Shown here piece by piece: positions 12,240-22,599 of a DNA stretch of 64,000 bases. The position numbers and the translations under genes were made by a program. The stretch's first letter is position 1. Each line of letters opens with the position of its first letter. The DNA lies in contig QEYB01000211.1 in assembly GCA_017562135.1 (NCBI GenBank), positions 28,501 through 92,500 on the forward strand. Direction: 5' to 3'. The notes beneath the pieces were generated by a model. It did not search any database, had not been told where the DNA came from, and was given only the letters and a program-made list of their open reading frames with translations. This DNA is from Dipylidium caninum. Taxonomy: Eukaryota; Platyhelminthes; Cestoda; Cyclophyllidea; Dipylidiidae.

Positions 12240-13460
12240 GGACACTCATGGTTTGGAAGGTGGTGGCAATGAAGACAGTGTTCGTCAGCATTTCGATGTC
12301 CTTGACACTATCGATGGTCGTCCTCTTTTTGTTACAAAACAATTCACGTGCCATTTTCGTTGCTCACGATTGCACCAGCATCGAAGTGAACACTTACGGA
12401 TGCGTTGGAGTGTTTCCTCACGCGACTCACAGTCGTCTTCTTCAGACTCCTCTTCCCATAGCAATGCCCCCCAATTTTAATTCGTCCTCTCATTCTGCTT
12501 CCGTTTCTCTTGATTACGTGGATTCAAATTAAGATTCTGTTTCTGTTGCACATTCTACCTCCAACAGCTATTATTTCGTGGTTATTCTCCCTTCCGCCTC
12601 TTCCTCTCCCCACTCGTCTTCCTTCTTCCTCTCTGTTCAAATCCTTGTTCCGTCCCAGCCTTCACTTCCACGTCTGAGATCATCTCTGCTTCCATCTGAT
12701 CTTCCGACCGTCCCTCTACTTCCATTTCCGATTTCTTTGCCGTTTCGATATCATACAATATAAGAGCCCGCTTGCTAATGTGCGGTTGATGCTGTAAAGA
12801 CCTGGATGATAAAGGAGGTAAAACAAGTAAGCTCCATTTCACACCTCATAATCGCTTGTGTGGCAGTTTGTGTGTGTGTGATTACCTCTTCCATTGTCCA
12901 ATCATCGGTCCTACCAAATGATGACAGACCACGAGGACCATGGCGTTAATGCATCTTTCCACCTACCTCGCATTAAACTAAATCCGCCCACACTTTTCAC
13001 TCGCTACCAGCTACTTCACACCCTCCTATCCCAATGAGGTCTCCATTTCATGGGAATAAGTGTGTTGTCTTCGAACCACAACGACGACGACGACGAGTTT
13101 TATCGCCTCTCTTGTAGGCAAAGGAGTAGATTGAAGCCTTCTAACAAAGGGAGTCAGGTGGGACTAAATGGAGGGAGACAAACTCACGCTGCAATAGGAT
13201 TGGCTTCTGCGCTGAGGCCCATGGAGAGGACCGCAACAGAGATCCGCACTAGCACACCGGCAGGACGACCATGGCGACCAGTGGGGTCGGCAGGGTAAGC
13301 ACTGCTTGGAGCAATTGCACACCAACTGGTAGAACCGCGCAGGCATCGCAGGCGTCAGATAATAAGTCTGTCGTCAGTGAATTTGACTTGTCTTACGTTC
13401 GTCTTCCTTATCTCTCTCATCTCCACCCCACGAACGTTGCCGAACAATGCGTAAGTTGAC
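12240..13460 (+). repeat. Old copy of the inverted-repeat arm, part 1
   Basis: Aligns in the same direction as the right arm (about 56.1-57.4 kb) at roughly 70-75%. Landmarks include the TTGATTACGTGGATTC stretch, the CCTTCCGCCTCTTCCTCTC tract, ATAAAGGAGGTAAA, the GTGTGGCAGTTTGTGTGTG tract, the (CGA)n-like run before GTTTTATCGCC, and GAGCAATTGCACACCAACT. Indels interrupt every open frame shared with the arm. The copy is far older than the two near-identical arms. The start of the block (from 12,269) also matches 5.64-5.82 kb on the other strand. Confidence 0.75.
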
Positions 13461-13699
13461 GTCGATAAGCATTCATCTGGGCCCTCCTTCATATCTCTAT
13501 TCTCTGATTGACAGCACCACTTTGTAAGCTGTCTCTTGAAACCCGAGGAAAATCTCTACTTTGTCCCTTCCGCCTGGTCCACTCTACCAAACACGCATAT
13601 GAGTCCATTACATTCTCCGAACAATGTATGTTTCGAATTATAAGTTTAACGGCGTAGACTGCCAGATCCTAGGAGGATGTCCAGTGTTGAGCATTCCAC

Positions 13700-14110
13700 A
13701 ATGATATCCTTTTAGGCTCAGCTTGTCTCCAAACATGGCAGGCAAAAAAGCGTCTGCAATTTATCCCTCCATTGCAAGTGAAGTGAAGATCAAGGAAGAC
13801 AGGCATGTGCCAGATGCAAATACTCCGAGAGTGGGTGATATATGAGAAATCGTGGGGAAGCGTGTTGAGGTGTTAGGTTGAGCATACAAAATACGTCGTC
13901 AGAGTAAGCTTTAGGCATATCAATGAGATGGTGCCAGTCTTATCCATTGTCTTTTTATCGGAGATCCGTCACAACCTCCTGGCGCGTTGACCCTCTCCAC
14001 TGAATCTTCCACTTTCGTGAAGAGCGTCGTTAGCGGAGAGGCAGGTAACCGAAAAATTCCCGAAATGTAGAAGTGAAGGCGCATTATTGGGAATGCCACA
14101 AAAAGGCACG
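13700..14110 (+). repeat. Old copy of the inverted-repeat arm, part 2
   Basis: Matches 59.09-59.49 kb of the right arm: TATCCTTTTA, then ATGGCAGGCAA, GAAGACAGGC, AATGAGATGGTGC, CGTTGACCCTC and ACGGCAGGTG in the same order. About 1.7 kb present between parts 1 and 2 in the arms is missing here. The small 41-codon frame found in the left arm begins here too (ATG at 13,735) but is broken. Confidence 0.7.
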
Positions 14111-14269
14111 GCAGGTGATATTAAGACTTATGTAGCAGAAAAAAGCGAGGTGGATTGACAGATTAATCATCACCACCGCATAGTTCGTATCACGGAGATG
14201 TCAAATGGTTATAAAGTTGACATCTACCCTCTCGGCGGCATGCGCATGTGTTTCGTGTGAGAGGCGGGC

Positions 14270-14545
14270 GAGGGAAGTGACAACGGCTGTGCTGTGTTAC
14301 GAATCCATCCACCAACGCCTGTGGCGGATTCAAGAAAAAGTACTTTGATTAAATTTCGTCAGTTACATGCCCACTCATGTAACCTCTCGAGGCAGGACTG
14401 CTTACAACCTACACAAGCTCGAGGGTCCTTTTGTGTGGGTGGAGGATCTGGGAGTGGACGCAGTGGAGAGCGAAATATGTAACGCGCATTCAGCCGAAAA
14501 TGTGATTGCCTCACGCGCGTAATGGTGGAGTGGAGCACTCAGAAG
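14270..14545 (+). repeat. Diverged match to the left edge of the spacer
   Basis: GTGACAACGGCTGTG near 14,277 and CATGTAACCTCTCGAGGC near 14,377 correspond to GTGACAGTGGCTGTG near 45,885 and CATGTAACCTATGGAGGC near 45,945, and the match runs to GCGCGTAATGGTGGA. Identity is roughly 65-70%. The old copy at 12-14 kb therefore continues into sequence that in the large palindrome belongs to the spacer, which records an ancestral order. Confidence 0.6.
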
Positions 14546-14549
14546 ACAC

Positions 14550-17500
14550 TATTTGGAGATGTTCAACGTTTCTGAGGGGAAAGTGAGCAAATGCCTCCTG
14601 TCAATCATCGAATTGAGCTAAGAAGAATTTTGATGAAAGCATAACGACTTCTAAAGACGTTTTATATGGAGGCAACAGGGTGATCTTATGACAAGCAATT
14701 CCCCAACCCGCTCCCTACTTGTCGAAGAAGAGCGCCGAACCAAAGGTATCAATGTGGCTCGCCTTCACTGCCATAATTCATCTAAGTGACTTAACCGTTT
14801 TCATATGCTACCAGCCTCCGAACCAAAGCTTGTTCTCTCCTCTTCTCTTCATGGCTGAGGCGAGTTGCAATTGTTTGGCCACAGCTTCATCCACCACTCA
14901 TGAGTGAAGAAACCGATGAGGATGGAGGTAGGGAAGTAAGAGGGAGCCGAATTTGAGTGAAAGGACACTTTTGAGTGTAGAACGCGCTGGTGTGAGGGCA
15001 AAAGTTCTCAATTGGAATGAGCATTGGAAAGCTCCACGAAGTGGTGCATAGCTGAAAGCAGAGGTCTCAGGCGCAGAAGTTTTGGCCGTTGTCGTGATGA
15101 TGGAGGGTTGAGGCAGCAGTTAATCCAGTTCAGTTAGCTGTCCCACGTCTGCTCACCTTTCATCACGGCTGCACAGTCTTCATTGACTGCAGATTCTCCT
15201 TGCCTCTCGTCTGACTCTCACAAGACGACGTCCTTCTCCAACCTAGACCGCCATCTTCTCCCCGTCTTCATTCAGCGCTGGGAAGTCAAATCAGAGGTGC
15301 GCGCGAGCTTCGGTCAATTTTAGGAGGCTCCAATCGAATTGCATTAGTTCGTAAAAGGTCTGAGAACTACGCTGATTGTCGTCCGTGCACTGAGTGGCGG
15401 GTGGAGTTTCAATCGAGAAGACATCAGCCATGAATAAAACTCATCAACTGACATGCAATCACAGTTGACCAGTGAGCTCGTAGGCGACTTGACTATTCAG
15501 AGTTGATAAGTGCCTGGTCCTCTGGACAACTTGAGCCATGCAGTAGCCACCCATGCACGATGAACAAGTAGACTCGATGGCTGGATGCAATTATCCAGAT
15601 CGAACAACTCACACCTTTACGGCTCCAGTGGTTTGGCATGAGTGTATCGTCGCTGAATATTCCTTGTCTGTTAAGGAAGCAGGGGCGCAGATGATTTGGC
15701 AGTGGGGAGAAAAGTGCTTCGCCTGTTTCAGCCCATGGAACAGGAAGTGAAGCAGAGCAGGCCTCGTCAGGGGAGGTAGGCGTCATGGTAGGACCTGCTG
15801 ATGCCGGCTGAACGCGTGGCTTCCGATAAAGGAGCAATTTCGCTATGCGGAGGATTCTCAGGGGACGTGGTACATCTCCCATCCCACCCCTTCATCCTCC
15901 TCCACTTCGCTTTCTTTACTTATGACGTCGACGTCACAGTCGACAAATGAACTCTCATCGAACTACTTACATTTCTTACTGCTTCACCGCATCAACAGGA
16001 CACTTGTAGTCGCATTGCTGCGATGGCATTCATTCTCATCTTCCGCGGGCACTCTCGCCCCCACTACTTCGAGAGTAGCGTGTGAAAAATGAGTATGCTA
16101 TTGAGATGCAGAGTGGAAAGAAGTTGAGCCACGTTGATAGGAGAAAAACTACATGCACGCATGATAGCCGCATTCATTCGATCAGCAGCCCCGTTCTGAC
16201 CTCCTAGTGGGGAGTTCATCATGCCACGGTGAACAATCAGATGAATGAGGGCATAAGGCAAAACCGGTCAGAAGAGATAATCGATCGAGATATATTCCAG
16301 CCTGCCGGATGGCGTTGATGGACATGATGTGAGTCGCCGTGTTCGCACAGTTTTTCCGACAGCTGGATGTCAAATTGAGTGAGCCATTCCAATCTATCAA
16401 CATGTCACTGATTGGCTACTTTCGTGTAATCAGCTTCTCTTCTTCTCTCCTCGTTTGATGTCCAAGGGCAATTGAGTCCCGTTGACAGGAGAATTTGAAG
16501 GGAGTAACACAATGCCGGGCATCTCACGCATCTCACACGCAGTCCTTGGGGTTCGAGCGACAGCAGACAGGCGAAGCAGAGGGGGGGCTGTGGCGGGGAC
16601 AGAGGAACCCAGTTTTCACTTTTAAATTTTACGAGCCAATGTGACACGCATGCCACCGGCGTGAGAAGAGAAGGCTGCTAAGTGAATTAACGCACACAAC
16701 ACGTTCTGCGATCAAGTCGTGCGGATGAAGATAGGGAGAGTGAAGGAGGGAGAAGGAAGGATGAAGGTGGGCAACCACCCTATGACATTGTCCCGGATAA
16801 CGCAAAGAATGCTTTGCAGTGAATGTGGCATCGGTTTCTGTACCCATCACTCCATGTTGAGGGGCGAGGTGTTTCTTGTTGGACCCAACAATATACAGCA
16901 GAGGTTCTAGCGCCCGCATGGCCAACGAATATGGATGTCTACCCAACGGAATCCCACTTATTGGGCAGCATTGACTCACGCAGCAAGTTGAACGATTACA
17001 AAGACTGCGTTAACCACATTTCCATATTTCGTAATTCGTATGCGACTTGCTCAAAGCCTCCCTCGGACCACGTATAGTGTTAGTTTGCGCCATGTTTTCC
17101 CCCTCAGTGTGCCTTAGATGACATTAAGTCGAATATTCGCGCATAACAGTTTAGTGAAAAGATTTCATTGCGCACTTGTGGGTAGGGTGTAGGCCTATAA
17201 GGCTGTTAAGTACTAAAATTCACTCTAATTTCTCGCTTCTCTGGGAGTTAGCTGAACAGGTGAAGTGGGGCGACGATAGAAGCAGAGGATGGAAGGTGAG
17301 GAAACGATGGTGCGGGTGTTGGAATCACACTCAGTCAGTCTGAGTGGATTAAGAAACGTGGGCACATACAGTGTGCGTCCGGTGACCTGTCAAGAGAGTA
17401 TTTAAAGTCGCGAAGTAAACGTAAATTTGGCCGAGAGCTCTCGCTCTCCGAAGCGGGGTGGGGAAACACGCCAATTAGCACACGGAAAGTTAAAAATTCT

Positions 17501-18060
17501 ACAGACGAATTCTTTCTGCTATGAATATATTCGAAAGCGAAAAAGGACATTACCAAACATCAGAATTATGTCGCGATAACCACGACGGTCTTCGTGACGG
17601 TGCCACCATCCTGGAAGTCAAAGAAGTCCTGCTCCACAGTGGCCCTTGCTGCGGGTGGCACGTAGCGCATGAGGTCGGTGTAACATGCCGAATAACATGC
17701 CGCTAACAAGGTTATCCTTGATGATACTTTAATTCTAACGAACCACCTAGTTACGGTCTTTTATTGCCCTCACGGCGCTGGGCTTGTAATTTCTTTGGGT
17801 TGTTTGGTTTTTCATTTTCGGCTGCCTCCAGATCCAGTTAGAAGGCTTCTGAAACCAAATGCGAAAGCAAATCAAACCGTCGTTAAAATGTCTCGACTAC
17901 CTTCTAATTCACGTGGAACCATATTTCCTCGCCTATTGCATCATCCCGTCTGACCGTCTCCTCACATATTTTCCATACAGTTTGATGGTGCCTTCATAAT
18001 TCGCAATATGAAGTCGGTAAGACTTACGCCGTGTGCATGGAAGTGATTCACCTCCGCTTG
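14550..18060. other. No recognisable gene
   Basis: Minus-strand frames at 15,493-15,882 (129 codons) and 16,405-16,979 are among the longer ones, but I can assign no family and no convincing pair of splice sites. No RNA gene or mobile element is seen. Confidence 0.45.
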
Positions 18061-18064
18061 TGAG

Positions 18065-18253
18065 TCAACTCTCCTTGCATGCTGGAGCGGTAGCATGAAT
18101 CGCTGCACTCCGAAGGTATACAGCATCGCGGAATTTGCTCTCAGTTATTTCGTCAATTTTCTCCTCCTCCTTATCGTCTGCGGCGTCCTCGTCGTTGCCC
18201 GTGGAGGCGAGGTTTCGTCTGGGCATGGCCTCAGAGCTTATCGAGTTGTCCAC
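18065..18253 (-). CDS. Acidic exon-like frame, unknown product
   Basis: A 62-codon frame with a serine-rich start (DNSISSEAM), an acidic middle (DEDAADDKEEEKIDE) and a mixed end, closing at TGA. The same sequence recurs in inverted orientation about 1 kb away at 19.24-19.44 kb, where the frame is broken. Conservation of DNSIS and of the acidic segment at the protein level suggests it was coding. It could be an exon or the end of a gene. I recognise no domain, and the start codon is not certain because the similarity extends upstream of it. Confidence 0.3.
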   Translation of the reverse strand: MDNSISSEAMPRRNLASTGNDEDAADDKEEEKIDEITESKFRDAVYLRSAAIHATAPACKES

Positions 18254-18290
18254 AACATCCAGGGACGATAGAGACTAGTTATGATCATCA

Positions 18291-19200
18291 ATGTCCACAT
18301 TGTTGTGCAGAGGAACCTGCGACAGAAGGGATGGTTCGTTAATGTTGACGGTTGTTGCAAGCCAACAATCAGTAGATCGGCCGAGTTTGCCAGCGGGTTT
18401 CAAGGGAAGTCTAACTGATTGCTCTCCACTTTGTTATATCATGACAAGCGTCATTGAACAGCAACACCAAATTTCCTCATATTGGCTTTATTATCTTCAT
18501 TTAAATGTTTAAAATAACCACACTGCGAGCCCTTACGGGAGCTTTTTGAATGTTCCATTTCGTCAGGAGGTGAGAAGGAAGTTCGTGAACACTCTTAATT
18601 GAGCGATTTCAAACGTAAAAATTCGCACGATGGAGTGTGAACCAATCAGCGCGAGGTCCAATTGCAATTAGTTAAACACTAATTGGGACCGCAAAAATCA
18701 CACTTGATGGTGCTGAATTCAATAAACGTCGTAAAGAAGTCGAGAGGAAACATGCAATTCTGTGATGTTACTCACCGACAAGTGTCTTAGAGCGGTCTAC
18801 CTTGTGTAGACTCCGATAGTGTAGGGGCGAAGGAGAAGTAGGAAGTAGATGGAATACCCCAACGTTCAATGAATGGCCGTCACCTCAACCGGATTCGTCA
18901 TGCAGGATAGCGTGAGGGTGACGTGGTATAGGGATTATTGTCATAATGACATAGACCAAACGGAATACGGCCAGATTCGCGTCTCGTACAAAGGCTCCCC
19001 GTCAGCGTCTTCAGACTCGAGGAGAATATGAACCATAAGACACTACGAAGGAGTTTTCACTCGCCCCTCCTTCAACCTCCAACTGCCCTCTCACTCGAGT
19101 CACGCGCTTATGTATTGTCATTCTGAGGACAGCTTTCTGATTGGCTCTTGGGAGTCTGTCGTGATTCGACACCAAGGCTCCGTACGCACATCCACAGTGA
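18291..19200. other. Loop between an old inverted pair; no gene seen
   Basis: The DNA between the acidic frame and its inverted copy. No exon or RNA gene recognised. Confidence 0.4.
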
Positions 19201-19221
19201 GCAATGGCCGCCTCCGACAAC

Positions 19222-19440
19222 CGTCCAGACATTCCTGCGACGTGGACAACTGGTCTTTAGCGTCCTTCGATGTTACGGACAACTCAATAAGCCCTGAAGT
19301 TATGTCCAGCCCGAAACCTCGCCTCTACGGCTGATTGAGACGACGATGACGAGGAAGAGGATACCGTCGAAATAACTGAAAGCTGGCATCTATTCTCTGT
19401 ACCGCCAAGCGTCTGCTCGTCTGCACAGTTATAGGTGCAG
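19222..19440 (+). pseudogene. Broken inverted copy of the acidic frame
   Basis: On the plus strand, GATGTTACGGACAACTCAAT and the following CGAAACCTCGCCTC correspond to GATGTTGTGGACAACTCGAT and CGAAACCTCGCCTC on the minus strand at 18.1-18.3 kb. Here the frame stops at TGA right after the shared CGCCTCTACGG stretch, and the acidic tract is shifted. The match begins near GCGACGTGGACAAC at about 19,237 and fades after 19,430. Confidence 0.55.
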
Positions 19441-19827
19441 CCAAAAGAAACTGCCCGACGTGTGGGCCTATTTAAGGCCTTGTCACTGGGCTTCCCTCAA
19501 TTGGACCAAGTGGGCTCCGCAAATGGCGCTCCTTTTTTCGTCCTTTTTTACGTAGTCTCTGTTTAGTGTAGGGGAGATGCTAGCTGTAGCAGTTGCAGGG
19601 AGAAGTTATGTCGTCTATTTGCCAGTGTGTGGCAGTGTGGAGCAGCCAGAGAAGATGGATTGAACCGTGTCCTTCTCCAGATCCAAGGAGAAAGGCGGGT
19701 GAACTGCATGCAATGGGGACTCAGGAATGACTCCGACAGAGGGTCCTTTTCTTGGCATTGCATGCTGCATTTGTGTTGTGCTCGATGTCCTCTTGTTTCA
19801 CATGCAGTCACTATCCAAATAAAATGA

Positions 19828-20090
19828 TTATGAGAAAATAACTGTCGCTGCGACAGTTAGGGAGATGGTTAGTGTTGATGCGAAGCCGAAGAATTCCACG
19901 ATTCGCATTAGTTGCCTGATGTTGGAGTGGATAGCATGTGAAGTGAACCCCACGTCAGCTACGAGGATACCCTTCTCCGTCGCAATCACCAGTATCGGAT
20001 TGGGGAGTTGCAGAGAGGCAGTTCGAGGCCAGAAGTTGGTGTCAAACCTCACCACACACGTCATTTCACTTCCGAGTCGAAGGAAATAGA
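19828..20090 (-). CDS. Possible 3' exon with a hydrophobic C-terminal tail
   Basis: The end of a longer minus-strand frame (which runs to 20,403). From an acceptor-like site near 20,088 (CCTTCGACTCGGAAG) the peptide begins EMTCVVRFDTNFW, resembling Ig strands B and C, and ends with about 24 hydrophobic residues and no charged tail (…TISLTVAATVIFS, stop). That end fits a membrane segment or a GPI-anchor signal. A frame of this total length is not rare by chance in 64 kb, so I give it low weight. Confidence 0.2.
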
Positions 20091-20409
20091 GCGACCATTG
20101 ATTACTCTCTCGCCGTCTCCCCACCCCAAGTGGGCTCTGACTCTGATGAGGCAAACCAGCAGAGAGAACGGACTGCGACGCCATTGCTTCACTAGTGTGG
20201 TATGACAGTGGAGAAGCAGAATATATCTTCCACATCTGCAAATCTCCTTCCATTTTCGGCCAGGTGGGTCCATTCGTCGGCATTCGTGAGAGAATTGCAA
20301 AACTGCATCTTAAACTTCCTATATTCAGTGGACGAAGGGCAGCGATAGAATCGGACACGACGCTCCTACAGAATAGCGAGAGAGTCGACCTCGCGTACGA
20401 CAAGACGAA

Positions 20410-22075
20410 TACCTAACGACATGGGGGCGGGGCTGACGCGATACCATGTAGAAATCTGACGTGAAGGAAGGAGGGCGGCACCTTCCGTGATGTACGCACT
20501 TGGCAGACTAAGACTTGACCTTCTGTTCGCCAGAGGAGGAAAGCTTCACCACCCAACACTCACCGTTGGACATTTTGCATCACGTCTCTTTGGCAGAGAA
20601 AGTCGGTCACGAATTTCCTTCCCGGTTGTGGCCCTCATTGAAGCCTTGCTTTCCGACATCTCTAATGCAGAGAGAAATGGCCAGTGGTGAGTCGAGGCAG
20701 TAATAGGGGAGTGGAGACTGTACAGGCAGTGATCTCACTGCCTCCAGGGACTCGTCCCTAGCTAGCACCTACACCAAATTGAGCATAGATTGCAACATGA
20801 TACGAAGCAATGAAATGTGTAACCTGCAGCGACTTTATGGTCCGAGTGGAGGGAAGCCTCATGACGGAGCCTTAAATAGGTTCAAATGTACAGGGGAGCG
20901 GCACTTCCTGGTGCACTCGACGTTCCTCCCGAACAGTGAGAAAGACGGCGTCACACTCTACGGCAAAACGAAGTCGCGGCGACATGATGGCATGGCTGAT
21001 GAAATACCGCGTAGAAAGTCGTTGGTTCGAGGGGACTGTTAGAGGGAAGGGAGGTGGATTCCGCCTTTGGCGAAGCCGGCACTTGAGCCTCCTCTCCGTT
21101 GAGTGTCTCAAATGGTTGACAATGGGATAGGACACGGTCCATGTGCGACAACTCCAAGTACACATTGGAGGAATGAAGGAAACCATATAATCTGCAGATA
21201 GGTGGAAGGCTTGATGGTGATGCGCGCAACTGCAGTATTATCACGTCATCCATTTGAGTCTTAACCAAGTCCACTCTCCACTATCTTACGATTAGCCGGC
21301 GGTCTCACTGCCAAGTATTTCTCCTCACGCATGCTGTGCAGGGAAAGTCTGAGATGACATTCCTTCGTAAGTTCTATTCACTGACGATTTCTAGATCGAA
21401 AATCCGCTTACTACTCACTGCTTGAGCGGCAATTAGCGTAGTACTCAGATCATTTACACCCAAAAGTAATTCAATTTGACGCCTGTTAATCACGACAGAA
21501 TTGTGCGCACCCCTCTGATTTAGCTGTCCACCGCTCTCACCTCGCCAGGAGGTGACAAGAGAAGTCTTCGGTGGAGAAACGTTCTTCTGAGTGAAAATGG
21601 GAAGGACGTTGAAGTGGATTTTATGTAAGTAAGCCTCATTGTAAGAAACAGGCCAAATGAAGAGAAAATCCTGAGTCTGGAAGGAAGAATGTGCCGGTGA
21701 GTGATGAGAAGTCAGTAGAAGTTAAAACAGTTAGTTGCATTCATCGCGGCATGTGCCGATGTATTTGGAGAATGTCACGACGCACCCACCGATCCCAAAC
21801 CAACAACTTACACCTCCCAACAAACTGCATTCACTGCCCCCTCAACCCTCCATCACCGCGAGAACAGCCAAACTTTCTGCTCTGCACAACTTAGTAGAGG
21901 CGGCTAATGCTCAACCCACTTGACGAGTTTTGCACACGCCCAACCGCTTTCTACACTCAAATTTCTCCTCTCACTCTCTTTCACCTCCTTTCATTCCCCC
22001 CCCCCCCCACCCTTCGCCATTTTCATCGACCGTTTTGCTAGTGGGCGATGGACCAGGCGCTGACCTGTTACCTTG
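20410..22075. other. No recognisable gene; contains a C13 run
   Basis: A 13-base C run lies at 21,996-22,008 and a pyrimidine-rich stretch precedes it. A piece near 20,835-20,880 (GGAAGCCTCATGACGGAGCCTTAAATA) resembles 30,068-30,100, so a dispersed diverged repeat is present. No coding gene recognised. Confidence 0.45.
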
Positions 22076-22084
22076 ACATATGTG

Positions 22085-22590
22085 AGGTGTTACATTGTTA
22101 GTTATTTTATTTTTTGTTATATAATTGTTGCGTGCTTTATTATTGTAGTTTTCGAAAGAAGAGTGTGTGGAAAATGGGTTTTATTTCGTGTTTCTTGCTA
22201 ATGAGTGAGGCTTTTACTGGTTATATAATGATTTAGCATTAAATGGCACGTTGGTAGGTTACCAATTGTTGGTACAATTATATATAAGTTTATTGTTGGT
22301 GGGTTTTTGTTAATAGTGTTACCTTAATTCGCGTGTTACTTTTCATGGTTGTTCAGGGCTTATAATGCTGGGATTTATTATATTGCATATGATATGATAT
22401 ATATCGAAACTAATAAACAATTACGTATTAATTCTTCTATTAGTGATACGGTATTATCTCATTGTTATTGTGGTTTTTGGTGCTGTTGTTGGGTGTATTT
22501 TTGCTTTATTTTGTTTGCCTGGTTTTTCGGTTGATATTTGAACTTATATCGAGGCCCACTCTTCAAATATATCAGTTTCTGTAAAGAAGG
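22085..22590 (+). pseudogene. Nuclear copy of mitochondrial cytochrome b (NUMT)
   Basis: An island of T- and G-rich, C-poor plus strand, as in flatworm mitochondrial coding strands, inside much more balanced DNA. From 22,162 one frame reads SVWKMGF (SVWNMGF in the flatworm mitochondrial code), ISCFLL and then MSEAFTGY at 22,201-22,224, the conserved cytochrome b segment. At about 22,309 another frame reads VNSVTLIRVLLF. After a one-base slip it continues FHGC and then GLIMLGFIILHMI, another conserved cytochrome b helix, and later SSISDTVL. Upstream remains of the RALYY-S-F-KK segment are also visible. Several frameshifts and stops show it is dead. It covers roughly the middle third of the protein. 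Confidence 0.87.
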
Positions 22591-22599
22591 GGGTGGAGA

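Noticed and set aside
19828..20403. 191-codon minus-strand frame as one complete gene
   Set aside because: A frame of this length is roughly expected once by chance in 64 kb on two strands. Only its last 85 or so codons have any protein-like features, so I kept just that part at low confidence.
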